NCBI GenBank assembly: GCA_945870035.1
Contig: CAMBQQ010000026.1
Coordinates: 1 to 43,419 of the forward strand
Direction of reading: 5' to 3'
Origin: Rhizobium sp. Q54
Lineage (GTDB): Bacteria; Pseudomonadota; Alphaproteobacteria; Rhizobiales; Xanthobacteraceae
DNA: 43,419 nucleotides
The stretch's first letter is position 1. Each line of letters opens with the position of its first letter. The notes below the pieces were generated by a model that was given only the letters and a program-made list of their open reading frames with translations, ran no database searches and was not told the DNA's origin. The translations under genes were made by a program, and so were the position numbers. Shown here in pieces: positions 1 to 7,127 of the stretch.

Positions 1-173
1 GCATCGTTACGTGCTGCTTTACAACCAGCAGCTTCCGCAATCAGCCTTGGGCAGCAAGACACCCTTGCAGGCCATGAAGGACTGGCATAGCCTGAAACCG
101 GAGTTGTTCAGAAAACAGCCATATCACCTACCGGGATGTGACACCTAGGGTCCTTCGCCCCTTAAGCTAAACA
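1..173 (+). mobile_element. Right-hand part of an IS481-family insertion sequence (truncated by window edge)
   Basis: The window opens inside an insertion sequence whose transposase ends at 148. IS481-family ends conventionally begin 5'-TGT and finish ACA-3'. The first sequence after the stop codon that fits is CCCCTTAAGCTAAACA at 158-173, so I place the right end there. The left end is outside the window, so the inverted repeat and target duplication cannot be checked, and the exact border is an inference. The element sits directly upstream of the promoter of the catabolic operon starting at 325, so it may have displaced whatever gene was there before. Confidence 0.55.
2..148 (+). CDS. IS481-family transposase, C-terminal 48 residues (partial)
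   Basis: The frame starting at base 2 is open from the window edge to the TAG at 146-148 and encodes the end of a DDE integrase-core transposase. The stretch LYNQQLPQSALGSKTPLQAM, followed by a KDWH...KPELF...QPYHLPGCD tail, is the typical C-terminus of IS481-family transposases that I recognise. The catalytic DDE residues lie upstream, outside the window, so whether the gene is intact cannot be judged. Confidence 0.8.
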   Translation, partial: HRYVLLYNQQLPQSALGSKTPLQAMKDWHSLKPELFRKQPYHLPGCDT

Positions 174-183
174 ATCGGCTTCT

Positions 184-197
184 TCGACATGTCGAAC
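184..197. promoter_or_regulatory. Perfect 14-bp palindrome upstream of the catabolic operon
   Basis: TTCGACATGTCGAA equals its own reverse complement. It lies about 38 bp upstream of the candidate -35 box at 235 and just outside the proposed IS481 end. This position would suit an activator or a second repressor site for the operon at 325. It could also be chance, because short palindromes are common in GC-rich DNA. Confidence 0.25.
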
Positions 198-234
198 CGG
201 CACACCGTCTCGACGATTTGCCTCGTTTGTCGCT

Positions 235-263
235 TGACGGGGGCTGCCGCGTCCGCGCATAGT
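235..263 (+). promoter_or_regulatory. Candidate sigma70-type promoter of the catabolic operon
   Basis: A -35 box TTGACG (235-240) is followed after 17 bp by a -10-like hexamer CATAGT (258-263). Transcription would start near 270, about 55 nt before the GTG start at 325. The -10 overlaps the inverted repeat at 261-278, the usual arrangement for a repressor-controlled promoter. The hexamers were judged by eye. Confidence 0.5.
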
Positions 264-278
264 AACCGTATGGTTACT
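261..278. promoter_or_regulatory. Inverted repeat overlapping the -10 and start region, likely repressor operator
   Basis: AGTAACC-GTAT-GGTTACT forms two perfect 7-bp arms around a 4-bp spacer. It overlaps the proposed -10 hexamer and transcription start. A dimeric repressor of GntR, LacI or TetR type would fit, but the family cannot be assigned from one site. No regulator gene is adjacent; the nearest sequence upstream is the insertion sequence. Confidence 0.5.
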
Positions 279-324
279 TAACGGCCCCTCAGAGCGGCCG
301 GCTGAATTTTCGGAGGAAGGCTTC

Positions 325-1479
325 GTGGCAACGCGCAGACTCGGCATCGTCATGTACGGCGTCACCGGACGCATGGGGCTCAACCAGCATCTGGTGCGCT
401 CGATCGTCGCCATCCGCCAGCAGGGCGGCGTGCTGCTGCCGAACGGCGATCGCGTCATGCCCGATCCGATTCTGGTCGGCCGCAACGCCGAAAAGATCGC
501 CGCGCTCGCCAAGCAATACGGCATCGAACGCCACACCACCGATCTCACCGCGGCGCTGAACGACCCGAAGGACGAAGTGTTCTTCGACGCGGCGACGACG
601 CAGATGCGCGCCGACCTGATCACGCAGGCGATCCATGCCGGCAAGCATGTCTATTGCGAAAAGCCGATCGCCGACACGCTCGACAAGGCGATCGCGGTGG
701 CCAAGCTCGCCAAGGACAAGGGCGTCAAGAATGGCGTTGTGCAGGACAAATTGTTCCTGCCCGGCCTGCGCAAGATCAAGATGCTGCGCGACAGCGGTTT
801 CTTCGGCCGCATGCTGTCGGTGCGCGGCGAGTTCGGCTATTGGGTGTTCGAAGGCGACTGGGGCCAACCGGCGCAGCGGCCAAGCTGGAACTACAAGAAG
901 GCCGAAGGCGGCGGTATCATTCTCGATATGCTGTGCCACTGGCGTTATGTGCTCGACAATCTGTTCGGCAAGGTCGAGGCAGTGAGCTGCCTCGGCGCGA
1001 CCCATATTCCCAAGCGCGTCGATGAAAACGGCAAGATTTACGACGCCGACGCCGACGATGCGGCTTACGCCACCTTCCAGCTCGAAGGCGGCGTCATCGC
1101 ACACATGAATTCGTCGTGGACGGTGCGCGTGCAGCGCGACGATCTGGTAACGTTCCAGGTCGACGGCACGCATGGCTCGGCGGTCGCAGGATTGACTAAA
1201 TGCGTGACGCAGGCGCGCGTGAATACGCCGCGCCCGGTGTGGAATCCGGATGTCCCGCAGACCATGAAATTCAGTGAGCAATGGGAAGACGTGCCGGACA
1301 ACATTGCTTACGAGAATGGTTTCAAGATTCAGTGGGAAGATTTCATCCGTCATGTCGTCGCGGACACGCCGTGGCATCACGGCCTGATCGAAGGCGTCAA
1401 GGGCGTGCAGCTGGCCGAATTGGGCCTGAAGAGCTGGGCCGAAAGGCGCTGGCTAGATGTCCCCGAAATCAAGATCTGA
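325..1479 (+). CDS. Gfo/Idh/MocA-family NAD(P)-dependent oxidoreductase
   Basis: This is probably a soluble cytoplasmic dehydrogenase that oxidises a hydroxyl of a sugar, sugar acid or cyclitol. The 384-residue length is typical of the family. The N-terminal Rossmann fold has a GVTGRMG turn (12-18) and the family EKP motif at 112-114. The C-terminal part has GGGIILDMLCHW, where D201 and H205 match the usual Asp/His catalytic pair. The GTG start is supported by a GGAGG ribosome-binding site at 312-316. It is the first gene of a long operon, 9 bp ahead of a DUF993 gene, so its product is probably the substrate of a neighbouring enzyme. Related oxidoreductases make 3-keto sugars before elimination by isomerase-like partners; whether that applies here is inference. 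The substrate is unknown. Confidence 0.9.
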   Translation: MATRRLGIVMYGVTGRMGLNQHLVRSIVAIRQQGGVLLPNGDRVMPDPILVGRNAEKIAALAKQYGIERHTTDLTAALNDPKDEVFFDAATTQMRADLITQAIHAGKHVYCEKPIADTLDKAIAVAKLAKDKGVKNGVVQDKLFLPGLRKIKMLRDSGFFGRMLSVRGEFGYWVFEGDWGQPAQRPSWNYKKAEGGGIILDMLCHWRYVLDNLFGKVEAVSCLGATHIPKRVDENGKIYDADADDAAYATFQLEGGVIAHMNSSWTVRVQRDDLVTFQVDGTHGSAVAGLTKCVTQARVNTPRPVWNPDVPQTMKFSEQWEDVPDNIAYENGFKIQWEDFIRHVVADTPWHHGLIEGVKGVQLAELGLKSWAERRWLDVPEIKI

Positions 1480-1488
1480 GGAGCAGAA

Positions 1489-2655
1489 ATGGCAACCCTT
1501 TCGCTGCCCAATGCTGATCGAAAATTCGCGTCCTACACGACGGGCGAGCCGATCCAGTTTCCGTCCAAGGCGGAAACTGCGAATTTCAACCGCGTCGCTT
1601 ACGCGGCGGCGCATGTCGTCGCCGATCCATTGGCCGACAACGATCCCTGGCTCGACGCCAATATCGATTGGGACAAGACCATCGCCTTCCGGCACTATTT
1701 GTGGGATCTGGGCTTCGGCGTCGCCGAGGCCATGGACACTGCGCAACGCGGCGGCGGGCTCGACTGGAGCGCCGCCAAGCTGTTGATCAAGCATGCGCTG
1801 GAAGCGGCCAAAGGCCGGCCCGGCGCGAAAATCTGTTGCGGCGTCGGCACCGATCATCTCGCTGTCACCGACGACGTGACCGTCGACGACATTATCCGCG
1901 CCTATGAAGAGCAGATTGAAGCCGTCGAAGGCATGGGCGGCCAGCTCATCGTCATGGCGTCGCGTGCGCTGGCGCGCGTGGCGAAGTCGCCGGCCGATTA
2001 CGAACGCGTCTATGGCCGCATCCTTAAGCAGGTGAAGGAGCCGGTGATCATCCACTGGCTCGGCGAAATGTTCGACCCGGCTTTGGCTGGGTATTGGGGC
2101 AATGCCGATCACATGGCCGCCATGGAGACGTGCCTTAATGTGATGCATGACAACGCCGCCAAAATCGACGGCGTCAAGATTTCGCTGCTGTCGAAGGACA
2201 AGGAAATCGCCATGCGGCGCCGCCTGCCGCAGGGCGTGCGCATGTATACCGGCGACGACTTCAACTACGCCGAACTGATCGCCGGCGATGAGGAAGGCCA
2301 TTCGGACGCGCTGCTCGGCATTTTCGACGCGATCGCGCCGGCGGCGTCCGCGGGGCTCGCCAAATTGTCCAAGGGCGACTTGCAAGGCTTTCACGGCATC
2401 ATGGAGCCGACGGTGCCGCTGTCGCGCCACATCTTCAAGGCGCCGACGCGCTTCTACAAGACCGGGGTTGTGTTCCTCGCCTGGCTGAACGGCTTGCAGG
2501 ATCACTTCATCATGGTCGGCGGCCAGGAAAGCGCGCGTTCGATCCTGCACTTGGCCGAGTTGTTCCGCCTCGCCGACAAGGCGCGCGTGCTGCACGATCC
2601 CGATCTCGCTGCATCGCGCATGAACAAGTTGTTGGCGGTGCACGGTTTGTCTTAG
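1489..2655 (+). CDS. DUF993 protein, DHDPS-like TIM-barrel aldolase or dehydratase candidate
   Basis: This 388-residue protein belongs to the DUF993 family, usually described as dihydrodipicolinate-synthase-like. The local sequence supports class I aldolase chemistry. K230 in DGVKIS is placed like the Schiff-base lysine of DHDPS, and MYTGDDFNYAELIAG (252-266) resembles the family segment that follows that lysine. An IIHWLGEMF stretch (187-195) occupies the region of the DHDPS active-site tyrosine loop. A good ribosome-binding site (GAGGAG, 1478-1483) precedes the ATG. It is directly coupled to the upstream oxidoreductase, so a role in cleaving or dehydrating the oxidised intermediate is likely. 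No characterised reaction is known to me for this family. Confidence 0.85.
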   Translation: MATLSLPNADRKFASYTTGEPIQFPSKAETANFNRVAYAAAHVVADPLADNDPWLDANIDWDKTIAFRHYLWDLGFGVAEAMDTAQRGGGLDWSAAKLLIKHALEAAKGRPGAKICCGVGTDHLAVTDDVTVDDIIRAYEEQIEAVEGMGGQLIVMASRALARVAKSPADYERVYGRILKQVKEPVIIHWLGEMFDPALAGYWGNADHMAAMETCLNVMHDNAAKIDGVKISLLSKDKEIAMRRRLPQGVRMYTGDDFNYAELIAGDEEGHSDALLGIFDAIAPAASAGLAKLSKGDLQGFHGIMEPTVPLSRHIFKAPTRFYKTGVVFLAWLNGLQDHFIMVGGQESARSILHLAELFRLADKARVLHDPDLAASRMNKLLAVHGLS

Positions 2656-2730
2656 GCTGCGATTAAAGAGCCGGCCTCAAGACCGGCGTTCAAAGGGACG
2701 ACGACATAACAACCAAAGGGAGGACTACCA

Positions 2731-3738
2731 ATGTTACGCATCTTGATGCTCAGTGCCGCGGCGATCATCGGCCTTTCCGGCGCCGCTTCTGCGCAGAATT
2801 CTTCATGGAAGCCCAGCAAGCCGATCCGCATCATCGTTCCGTGGGGCGCGGGCGGCTCGACCGATCAACTCGTGCGCGTGCTGGCCGCGGAAATAGAGGG
2901 CGCGCTCGGCCAGACTGTGGTTGTGGTGAACCAGGCTGGCGGCGCCGGAGCGGTCGGCACCAAGGCGGCGCTCGACGCGCCGCATGACGGTTATACCTGG
3001 ACCGGAGGCGCTTCGAAAGATCTCGGCACGTATATCGTCACCGGCGCCATCGATACGCAGTTGAAGGATTGGGAGCTTTATCTGGCCACGGTGAACTACA
3101 CCGCGTTGTCGGTGAACCCAAATTCGAAGCTCAAGTCGATTGCCGACATCGCCAAGGCCATGAAGGATGCGCCGGCGACCGTCACCATTGCCACCGGCGG
3201 CATCAACTCCGCCGGCGGCGCGTCGTCCGAAGCGCTCAAGGCGGCGGCCGGCGGCGACTACAAGATGGTCACCTACGATAGCGGCAATGCCGCCGTGCAG
3301 GCCACCGTGTCCGGCGAGACGCAGGTTACGACACAGCTTATCTCGGAGCAGTACCAGATGCTGCGCGCCAAGAAGCTGGTGCCGCTCGCTGCTTACACCA
3401 ACGAGGATGTGACCCTCGACGGCATCGGTACCATCCCATCGATCAAGAAGACGCTGCCCAAGATCGCGGCCGGGCCGGTTCACTTCGGCATCTGGATTCC
3501 CAAGGATGCGCCGAAAGAGGTCCTCGAGACCATGAACAAGGTCTGGGACAGCAAGATCAAGGCGTCCGACCGGCTCAAGAAGTATGCCGAAGCGGCCGGT
3601 CTCACAGTGCTCGTGACGCGCGGCGACGAGGCCTACAAAGCTGCGTACCCGGTCGTGCAGATCAATGCCTGGGCGATTCACGACGGCGGCAAGTCGAAAG
3701 TGAGCCCGGACAAGATCGGTATTCCGAGGCCGAACTGA
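2731..3738 (+). CDS. tctC: Tripartite tricarboxylate transporter solute-binding protein (TctC/Bug family)
   Basis: This is the periplasmic binding protein of a TTT-type secondary transporter. Residues 1-22 form a clear signal peptide ending SGAASAQ. The mature start has the Bug-family pattern PIRIIVPWGAGGSTDQLVR, followed by VVVVNQAGGAGAVG. At 335 residues it is of normal length. A strong ribosome-binding site (GGGAGGA) lies about 8 nt before the ATG. Bug proteins bind small carboxylates or amides, so the operon's substrate probably carries a carboxylate; that is inference. It is followed by a stable hairpin and then by the two membrane subunits, which suggests higher expression of the binding protein than of the permease. 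Confidence 0.92.
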   Translation: MLRILMLSAAAIIGLSGAASAQNSSWKPSKPIRIIVPWGAGGSTDQLVRVLAAEIEGALGQTVVVVNQAGGAGAVGTKAALDAPHDGYTWTGGASKDLGTYIVTGAIDTQLKDWELYLATVNYTALSVNPNSKLKSIADIAKAMKDAPATVTIATGGINSAGGASSEALKAAAGGDYKMVTYDSGNAAVQATVSGETQVTTQLISEQYQMLRAKKLVPLAAYTNEDVTLDGIGTIPSIKKTLPKIAAGPVHFGIWIPKDAPKEVLETMNKVWDSKIKASDRLKKYAEAAGLTVLVTRGDEAYKAAYPVVQINAWAIHDGGKSKVSPDKIGIPRPN

Positions 3739-3753
3739 TCTGTCTTGACCCTT

Positions 3754-3784
3754 GGACGGCGCGCCTGCGCAAGGCGCGTCGTCC
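3754..3784 (+). other. Intercistronic stem-loop between tctC and tctB
   Basis: GGACGGCGCGCC (3754-3765) pairs with GGCGCGTCGTCC (3773-3784) around a 7-nt loop. This is a 12-bp stem with one G-U pair in RNA. No T-tract follows, so it is more likely an mRNA-stabilising or processing hairpin than a terminator. Such hairpins are known after binding-protein genes, where they protect the upstream message. Confidence 0.55.
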
Positions 3785-3802
3785 GCATTGGCGGTAAGTC
3801 AA

Positions 3803-4399
3803 ATGCCCAGAGCCGATTTTCTGACGGGCCTCGTTCTCCTTCTCGTCTCCGCCATGCTGATCGGCGAAGGCTTGACGTTGCCCGGTGCCGGCGGACTGAT
3901 CATGAAAGGCGGCGAGCCGGGTCGCGTTCCGCTGTTTCTTGGGGTGGTTATTGCAACGATGGCGGTCGTTCTCATCGTCCGCGCAATTTCGCAGAATGGC
4001 CACCGGCTGCGCGGTGCCGCCCGGTTCGACAGTGAAAACAAGCAAGCGCTGGGACGCGCGCTGGCGGTGGCGGTCGGTGGCACGCTGTATGTTGGCCTGC
4101 TTGGCCATAATTTTCTCGGTTCCGATACCGATTACGCCGTGTTGACCTTCGGGTTCGTCTTCATCTTCATCGTGATCGCCGAATGGAAGCTAGCGCCTGA
4201 AATCGCCGGGCGGCGCTGGCAGACACTCGACCGGCGCGCGCCCGCGGCCGCCGCGCGCCTGACAGCAATCTTTGGTTTTGTTTCTCCGGCGCGGGCGCCT
4301 TATGTCTGGCTTTTTGCAACGGCGGCATTCCAGGCGGTCGTCCTGTCGGTCATCGTCTCTTATGTTTTCGAGAAACAGTTTTTCGTGCAATTGCCTTGA
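3803..4399 (+). CDS. tctB: Tripartite tricarboxylate transporter small membrane subunit (TctB family)
   Basis: This encodes a 198-residue integral membrane protein with about four hydrophobic segments, the small permease subunit of the TTT system. I chose the ATG at 3803 (MPRADFLTG...) because TctB proteins begin with this short polar stretch before TM1. An upstream TTG at 3752 in the same frame would place the hairpin inside the gene. There is no strong Shine-Dalgarno sequence before 3803. The C-terminal part has an extra polar loop of about 40 residues before the last TM. It lies between tctC and tctA, 9 bp from the latter. Confidence 0.85.
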   Translation: MPRADFLTGLVLLLVSAMLIGEGLTLPGAGGLIMKGGEPGRVPLFLGVVIATMAVVLIVRAISQNGHRLRGAARFDSENKQALGRALAVAVGGTLYVGLLGHNFLGSDTDYAVLTFGFVFIFIVIAEWKLAPEIAGRRWQTLDRRAPAAAARLTAIFGFVSPARAPYVWLFATAAFQAVVLSVIVSYVFEKQFFVQLP

Positions 4400-4408
4400 G
4401 AGATCCCG

Positions 4409-6226
4409 ATGCTCGCCATGTTGCAGGACATCGTCAGTTACCTGATCCAGACGGCCGGCTACGTTGCCGTCGCCTTCGGCAAATTCAACAGTCTTGACGT
4501 CATTGCCTATGTTATCGGCGCGACGCTCCTGGGAATCATCATCGGCGTATTGCCGGGCCTGACCGCGACCATGGGTCTCGCGTTGCTGACGACGCTGACC
4601 TACAAGCTCGAACCCAATGCCGCGCTGTTGTCCTTGATGTGCCTTTACGTTGGCGCGATCTACGGCGGCAGCCGCACCGCCATCCTGCTCAACATTCCCG
4701 GTACGCCCGCGAACGCCGCGACGACGCTTGACGGCTATCCGCTTGCGCGTATGGGGCGGGCCGGTCCGGCCATGGGCACCGCGACCACCGGTTCGTTTCT
4801 CGGCACGGTGATCGGCATCATCTTTCTGGCCACGATCGCGCCCAAACTCGCGGACTATGCGCTGGAATTCCAGACTCATGAGTTCCTGTGGCTCGCCATT
4901 TTCGGCGTGCTGATCTCCGGTCAACTGACGGCCATGGAAGATCCGATCAAGGGCTGGATCGCCGGATTTCTCGGCCTTGCGGTCGCGATGATCGGCCAGG
5001 AAGGTCTCTACATGACCGACCGTTTTACCTTCGGTTACACGGAAATGCAGGGCGGCATCGGGCTGATCCCGGCGATGGTCGGCGCCTTCGGTTTTTCCGA
5101 GGTGATCGCGGTGATGTACAATCGCCGCGCCGAGATCGTGCGCGCGAAGGTCAAGCTGCTCGACGTCATTCCCGATCCGCGCGAGATCGTGCGCTATTGG
5201 CGCACGATCGGCCGATCCGGCGTGATCGGCACGATCATCGGCATCATTCCCGGCGTCGGCGAGGATATCGGAGCCTGGGTTTCCTACGCCGCGGCGCGCC
5301 GGGTTTCCAAGGAAAAGAAAATGTTCGGCAAGGGCTCGGTCGAAGGCCTGATGGCGGCCGAGACCGGCAACAGCGCCGCGGCGCCGGGGGCCGTCATTCC
5401 CGTGTTGACGCTCGGCATTCCGGGCTCCGCGCCCGCCGCGATCGTGCTCGCCGCCATGGTGCTGCACGGCGTGCGCCCGGGCCCGATGATCATGATCGAA
5501 TCGCCGAGCTTCGTTTACGAAGTCGTCGTGATGTTCTTTTTCGCGTCAATCGCCATGTTCGTGCTCGGGATTCTGCTGACGCCGATGCTTCTCAAGGTGC
5601 TTACGATCCCGCGCGAACGCCTGATGCCGGCGGTTTTCGTGCTGTGCGTGATCGGTTCTTATGCGATCCAGCAACGGATGTTCGACGTCTGGGTGATGGT
5701 CGTGTTCGGAATCGTCGGTTTCGTGTTGCGCGAGATGAAGTATCCGATGGCGCCGCTTGTTCTTGGAATCGTGCTCGGCGACATTTTCGACAAGAGCTTC
5801 CGCCGTTCTTGGGTCATTCATGACGGCGATCTCATGTTCTATTTCACCAGGCCGATCTCCGTCATTCTTATGGTCATGTGCTTCGGCACCATTGTCATGA
5901 GCATTGGCCCGTGCCGCCGCTACATTGGACCGAAGATTCAGGCTGCCATGAGTGCGACTGTCGGTCTCGTGACCGGGTTCGTGCGCGCGCATTTTTCGCT
6001 GATTGTAATGCTGTTTGCCTTGCAGCGTGGCGCTAAAGCGCCCGACGGCGTCACCTTGTCCGCGAGGGGCGCGATGTCCGTCTATTTCGGCATTCTGGCG
6101 GATACGGTCCTGGACTTCGTTCGCGCCTATTGCGCGCTTTTGCTTGGTCCGTTCGTCGATCTTGGCCGGCTGGTGACCGGCACAAAGGCCGATCCGGAAC
6201 CTGCGCGATACGGGGACGATCGATGA
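4409..6226 (+). CDS. tctA: Tripartite tricarboxylate transporter large permease (TctA family) with C-terminal extension
   Basis: This is the main transport subunit of the TTT system, an inner-membrane protein with about 12 membrane segments. The N-terminal half has the conserved GVLPGLTATMGLAL region and IYGGSRTAILLNIPGTPA. The second half repeats this as GIIPGVGEDIGAW and LTLGIPGSAPAA, the internal duplication typical of TctA. At 605 residues it is about 100 longer than the usual 500. After the normal end (...CFGTIVMSIGP) it continues with a further hydrophobic segment (LIVMLFAL) and a polar tail ending at 6226. The extension is in frame and in the same GC-rich codon style, so it looks real. 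Confidence 0.9.
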   Translation: MLAMLQDIVSYLIQTAGYVAVAFGKFNSLDVIAYVIGATLLGIIIGVLPGLTATMGLALLTTLTYKLEPNAALLSLMCLYVGAIYGGSRTAILLNIPGTPANAATTLDGYPLARMGRAGPAMGTATTGSFLGTVIGIIFLATIAPKLADYALEFQTHEFLWLAIFGVLISGQLTAMEDPIKGWIAGFLGLAVAMIGQEGLYMTDRFTFGYTEMQGGIGLIPAMVGAFGFSEVIAVMYNRRAEIVRAKVKLLDVIPDPREIVRYWRTIGRSGVIGTIIGIIPGVGEDIGAWVSYAAARRVSKEKKMFGKGSVEGLMAAETGNSAAAPGAVIPVLTLGIPGSAPAAIVLAAMVLHGVRPGPMIMIESPSFVYEVVVMFFFASIAMFVLGILLTPMLLKVLTIPRERLMPAVFVLCVIGSYAIQQRMFDVWVMVVFGIVGFVLREMKYPMAPLVLGIVLGDIFDKSFRRSWVIHDGDLMFYFTRPISVILMVMCFGTIVMSIGPCRRYIGPKIQAAMSATVGLVTGFVRAHFSLIVMLFALQRGAKAPDGVTLSARGAMSVYFGILADTVLDFVRAYCALLLGPFVDLGRLVTGTKADPEPARYGDDR

Positions 6227-6296
6227 CCGATGTCCGAGGTGATCGATCGCGGCCCCTTGCGGCAAGTCGATGAATCTCGGTCAGGATGATCGCACG

Positions 6297-7127
6297 ATGC
6301 TGATTTCGCTATGCAATGAGGTGATCGCGTCGCTGCCATTCGAGCGGCAATGCGAGATGGCGGCACAACTCGGCTATGACGGGCTCGAGGTGTCGCCGTT
6401 CACGCTCGGCGACGAGCCGCATGTGTTGCCGCAGGAACGCCGGCGCGCCTTACGGCGTACGGCCGAGAGCGCGGGCATCGTCATCACGGGATTGCATTAT
6501 CTGATGCGCGCGCCGGCCGGCCTGTCGATTACGTCACGCGATGCGGCGCAACGCGACCGCACTATCGGCGTCATGCGCGACCTGTGCGCGTTGGCGGCCG
6601 ATCTCGGCGGCAAGATTTTGGTGCACGGCTCGCCGGATCAGCGCAGGCTCGAGCCCGGTTTCGAGGCCGAAGGCCGCAAGATCGCGATTGAATGCTTCGC
6701 CGCGGCGGGTGAAGCCGCCGCTAAAGCCGGCGTGACCTACTGCGTTGAGCCGCTGTCGCGCAAGCAAACCGATCACATCAATACGATCGCCGAAGCGGCC
6801 GACATCGTTTCGGCGATCGGCAATCCCGCGCTGCGCACCATGCTGGATTGCAGCTCGGCCGCCGCGACCGAGACCGAAACAATTCCCGATCTGGTCAAAC
6901 GCTGGTTGCCGACCGGGCTGATCGGCCATGTCCATCTCAACGACCCGAACCGGCGCGGACCGGGCGAGGGTGACTTGAAATTTGCGCCGATCTTCACCGC
7001 GTTGCGCGCGCAGAATTATGCCGGCGATTGCGGCATCGAGCCCTTTGTCTATGTGCCGGACGGGCCGACCTGCGCCGCGCGCACCATCGGCTATGTGCGC
7101 GGCCTGATGGAAGCATTGCCGCGATGA
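6297..7127 (+). CDS. Sugar phosphate isomerase/epimerase family protein (xylose-isomerase-like TIM barrel), copy 1
   Basis: This 276-residue AP-endonuclease-2/xylose-isomerase-like barrel has the expected metal ligands: E151 (CVEPL), D184 (MLDCS), a histidine in GHVHLND (211 or 213) and E248 (GIEPF). These positions match the D-tagatose 3-epimerase pattern, so keto-sugar or keto-acid epimerisation, or proton-abstraction elimination, is plausible. I start at the ATG at 6297 because family members begin ISLCNEV. The ATG at 6270 adds nine unmatched residues. The stop overlaps the start of the next gene (ATGA at 7124-7127), so the two are translationally coupled. The substrate is unknown. Confidence 0.88.
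   Translation: MLISLCNEVIASLPFERQCEMAAQLGYDGLEVSPFTLGDEPHVLPQERRRALRRTAESAGIVITGLHYLMRAPAGLSITSRDAAQRDRTIGVMRDLCALAADLGGKILVHGSPDQRRLEPGFEAEGRKIAIECFAAAGEAAAKAGVTYCVEPLSRKQTDHINTIAEAADIVSAIGNPALRTMLDCSSAAATETETIPDLVKRWLPTGLIGHVHLNDPNRRGPGEGDLKFAPIFTALRAQNYAGDCGIEPFVYVPDGPTCAARTIGYVRGLMEALPR

Noticed and set aside
1453-2643. Minus-strand ORF of 396 codons opposite the DUF993 gene
   Set aside because: Composition is typical of an antisense shadow in GC-rich DNA (His/Arg/Asp-rich, no family resemblance), and the plus strand carries a clear gene.
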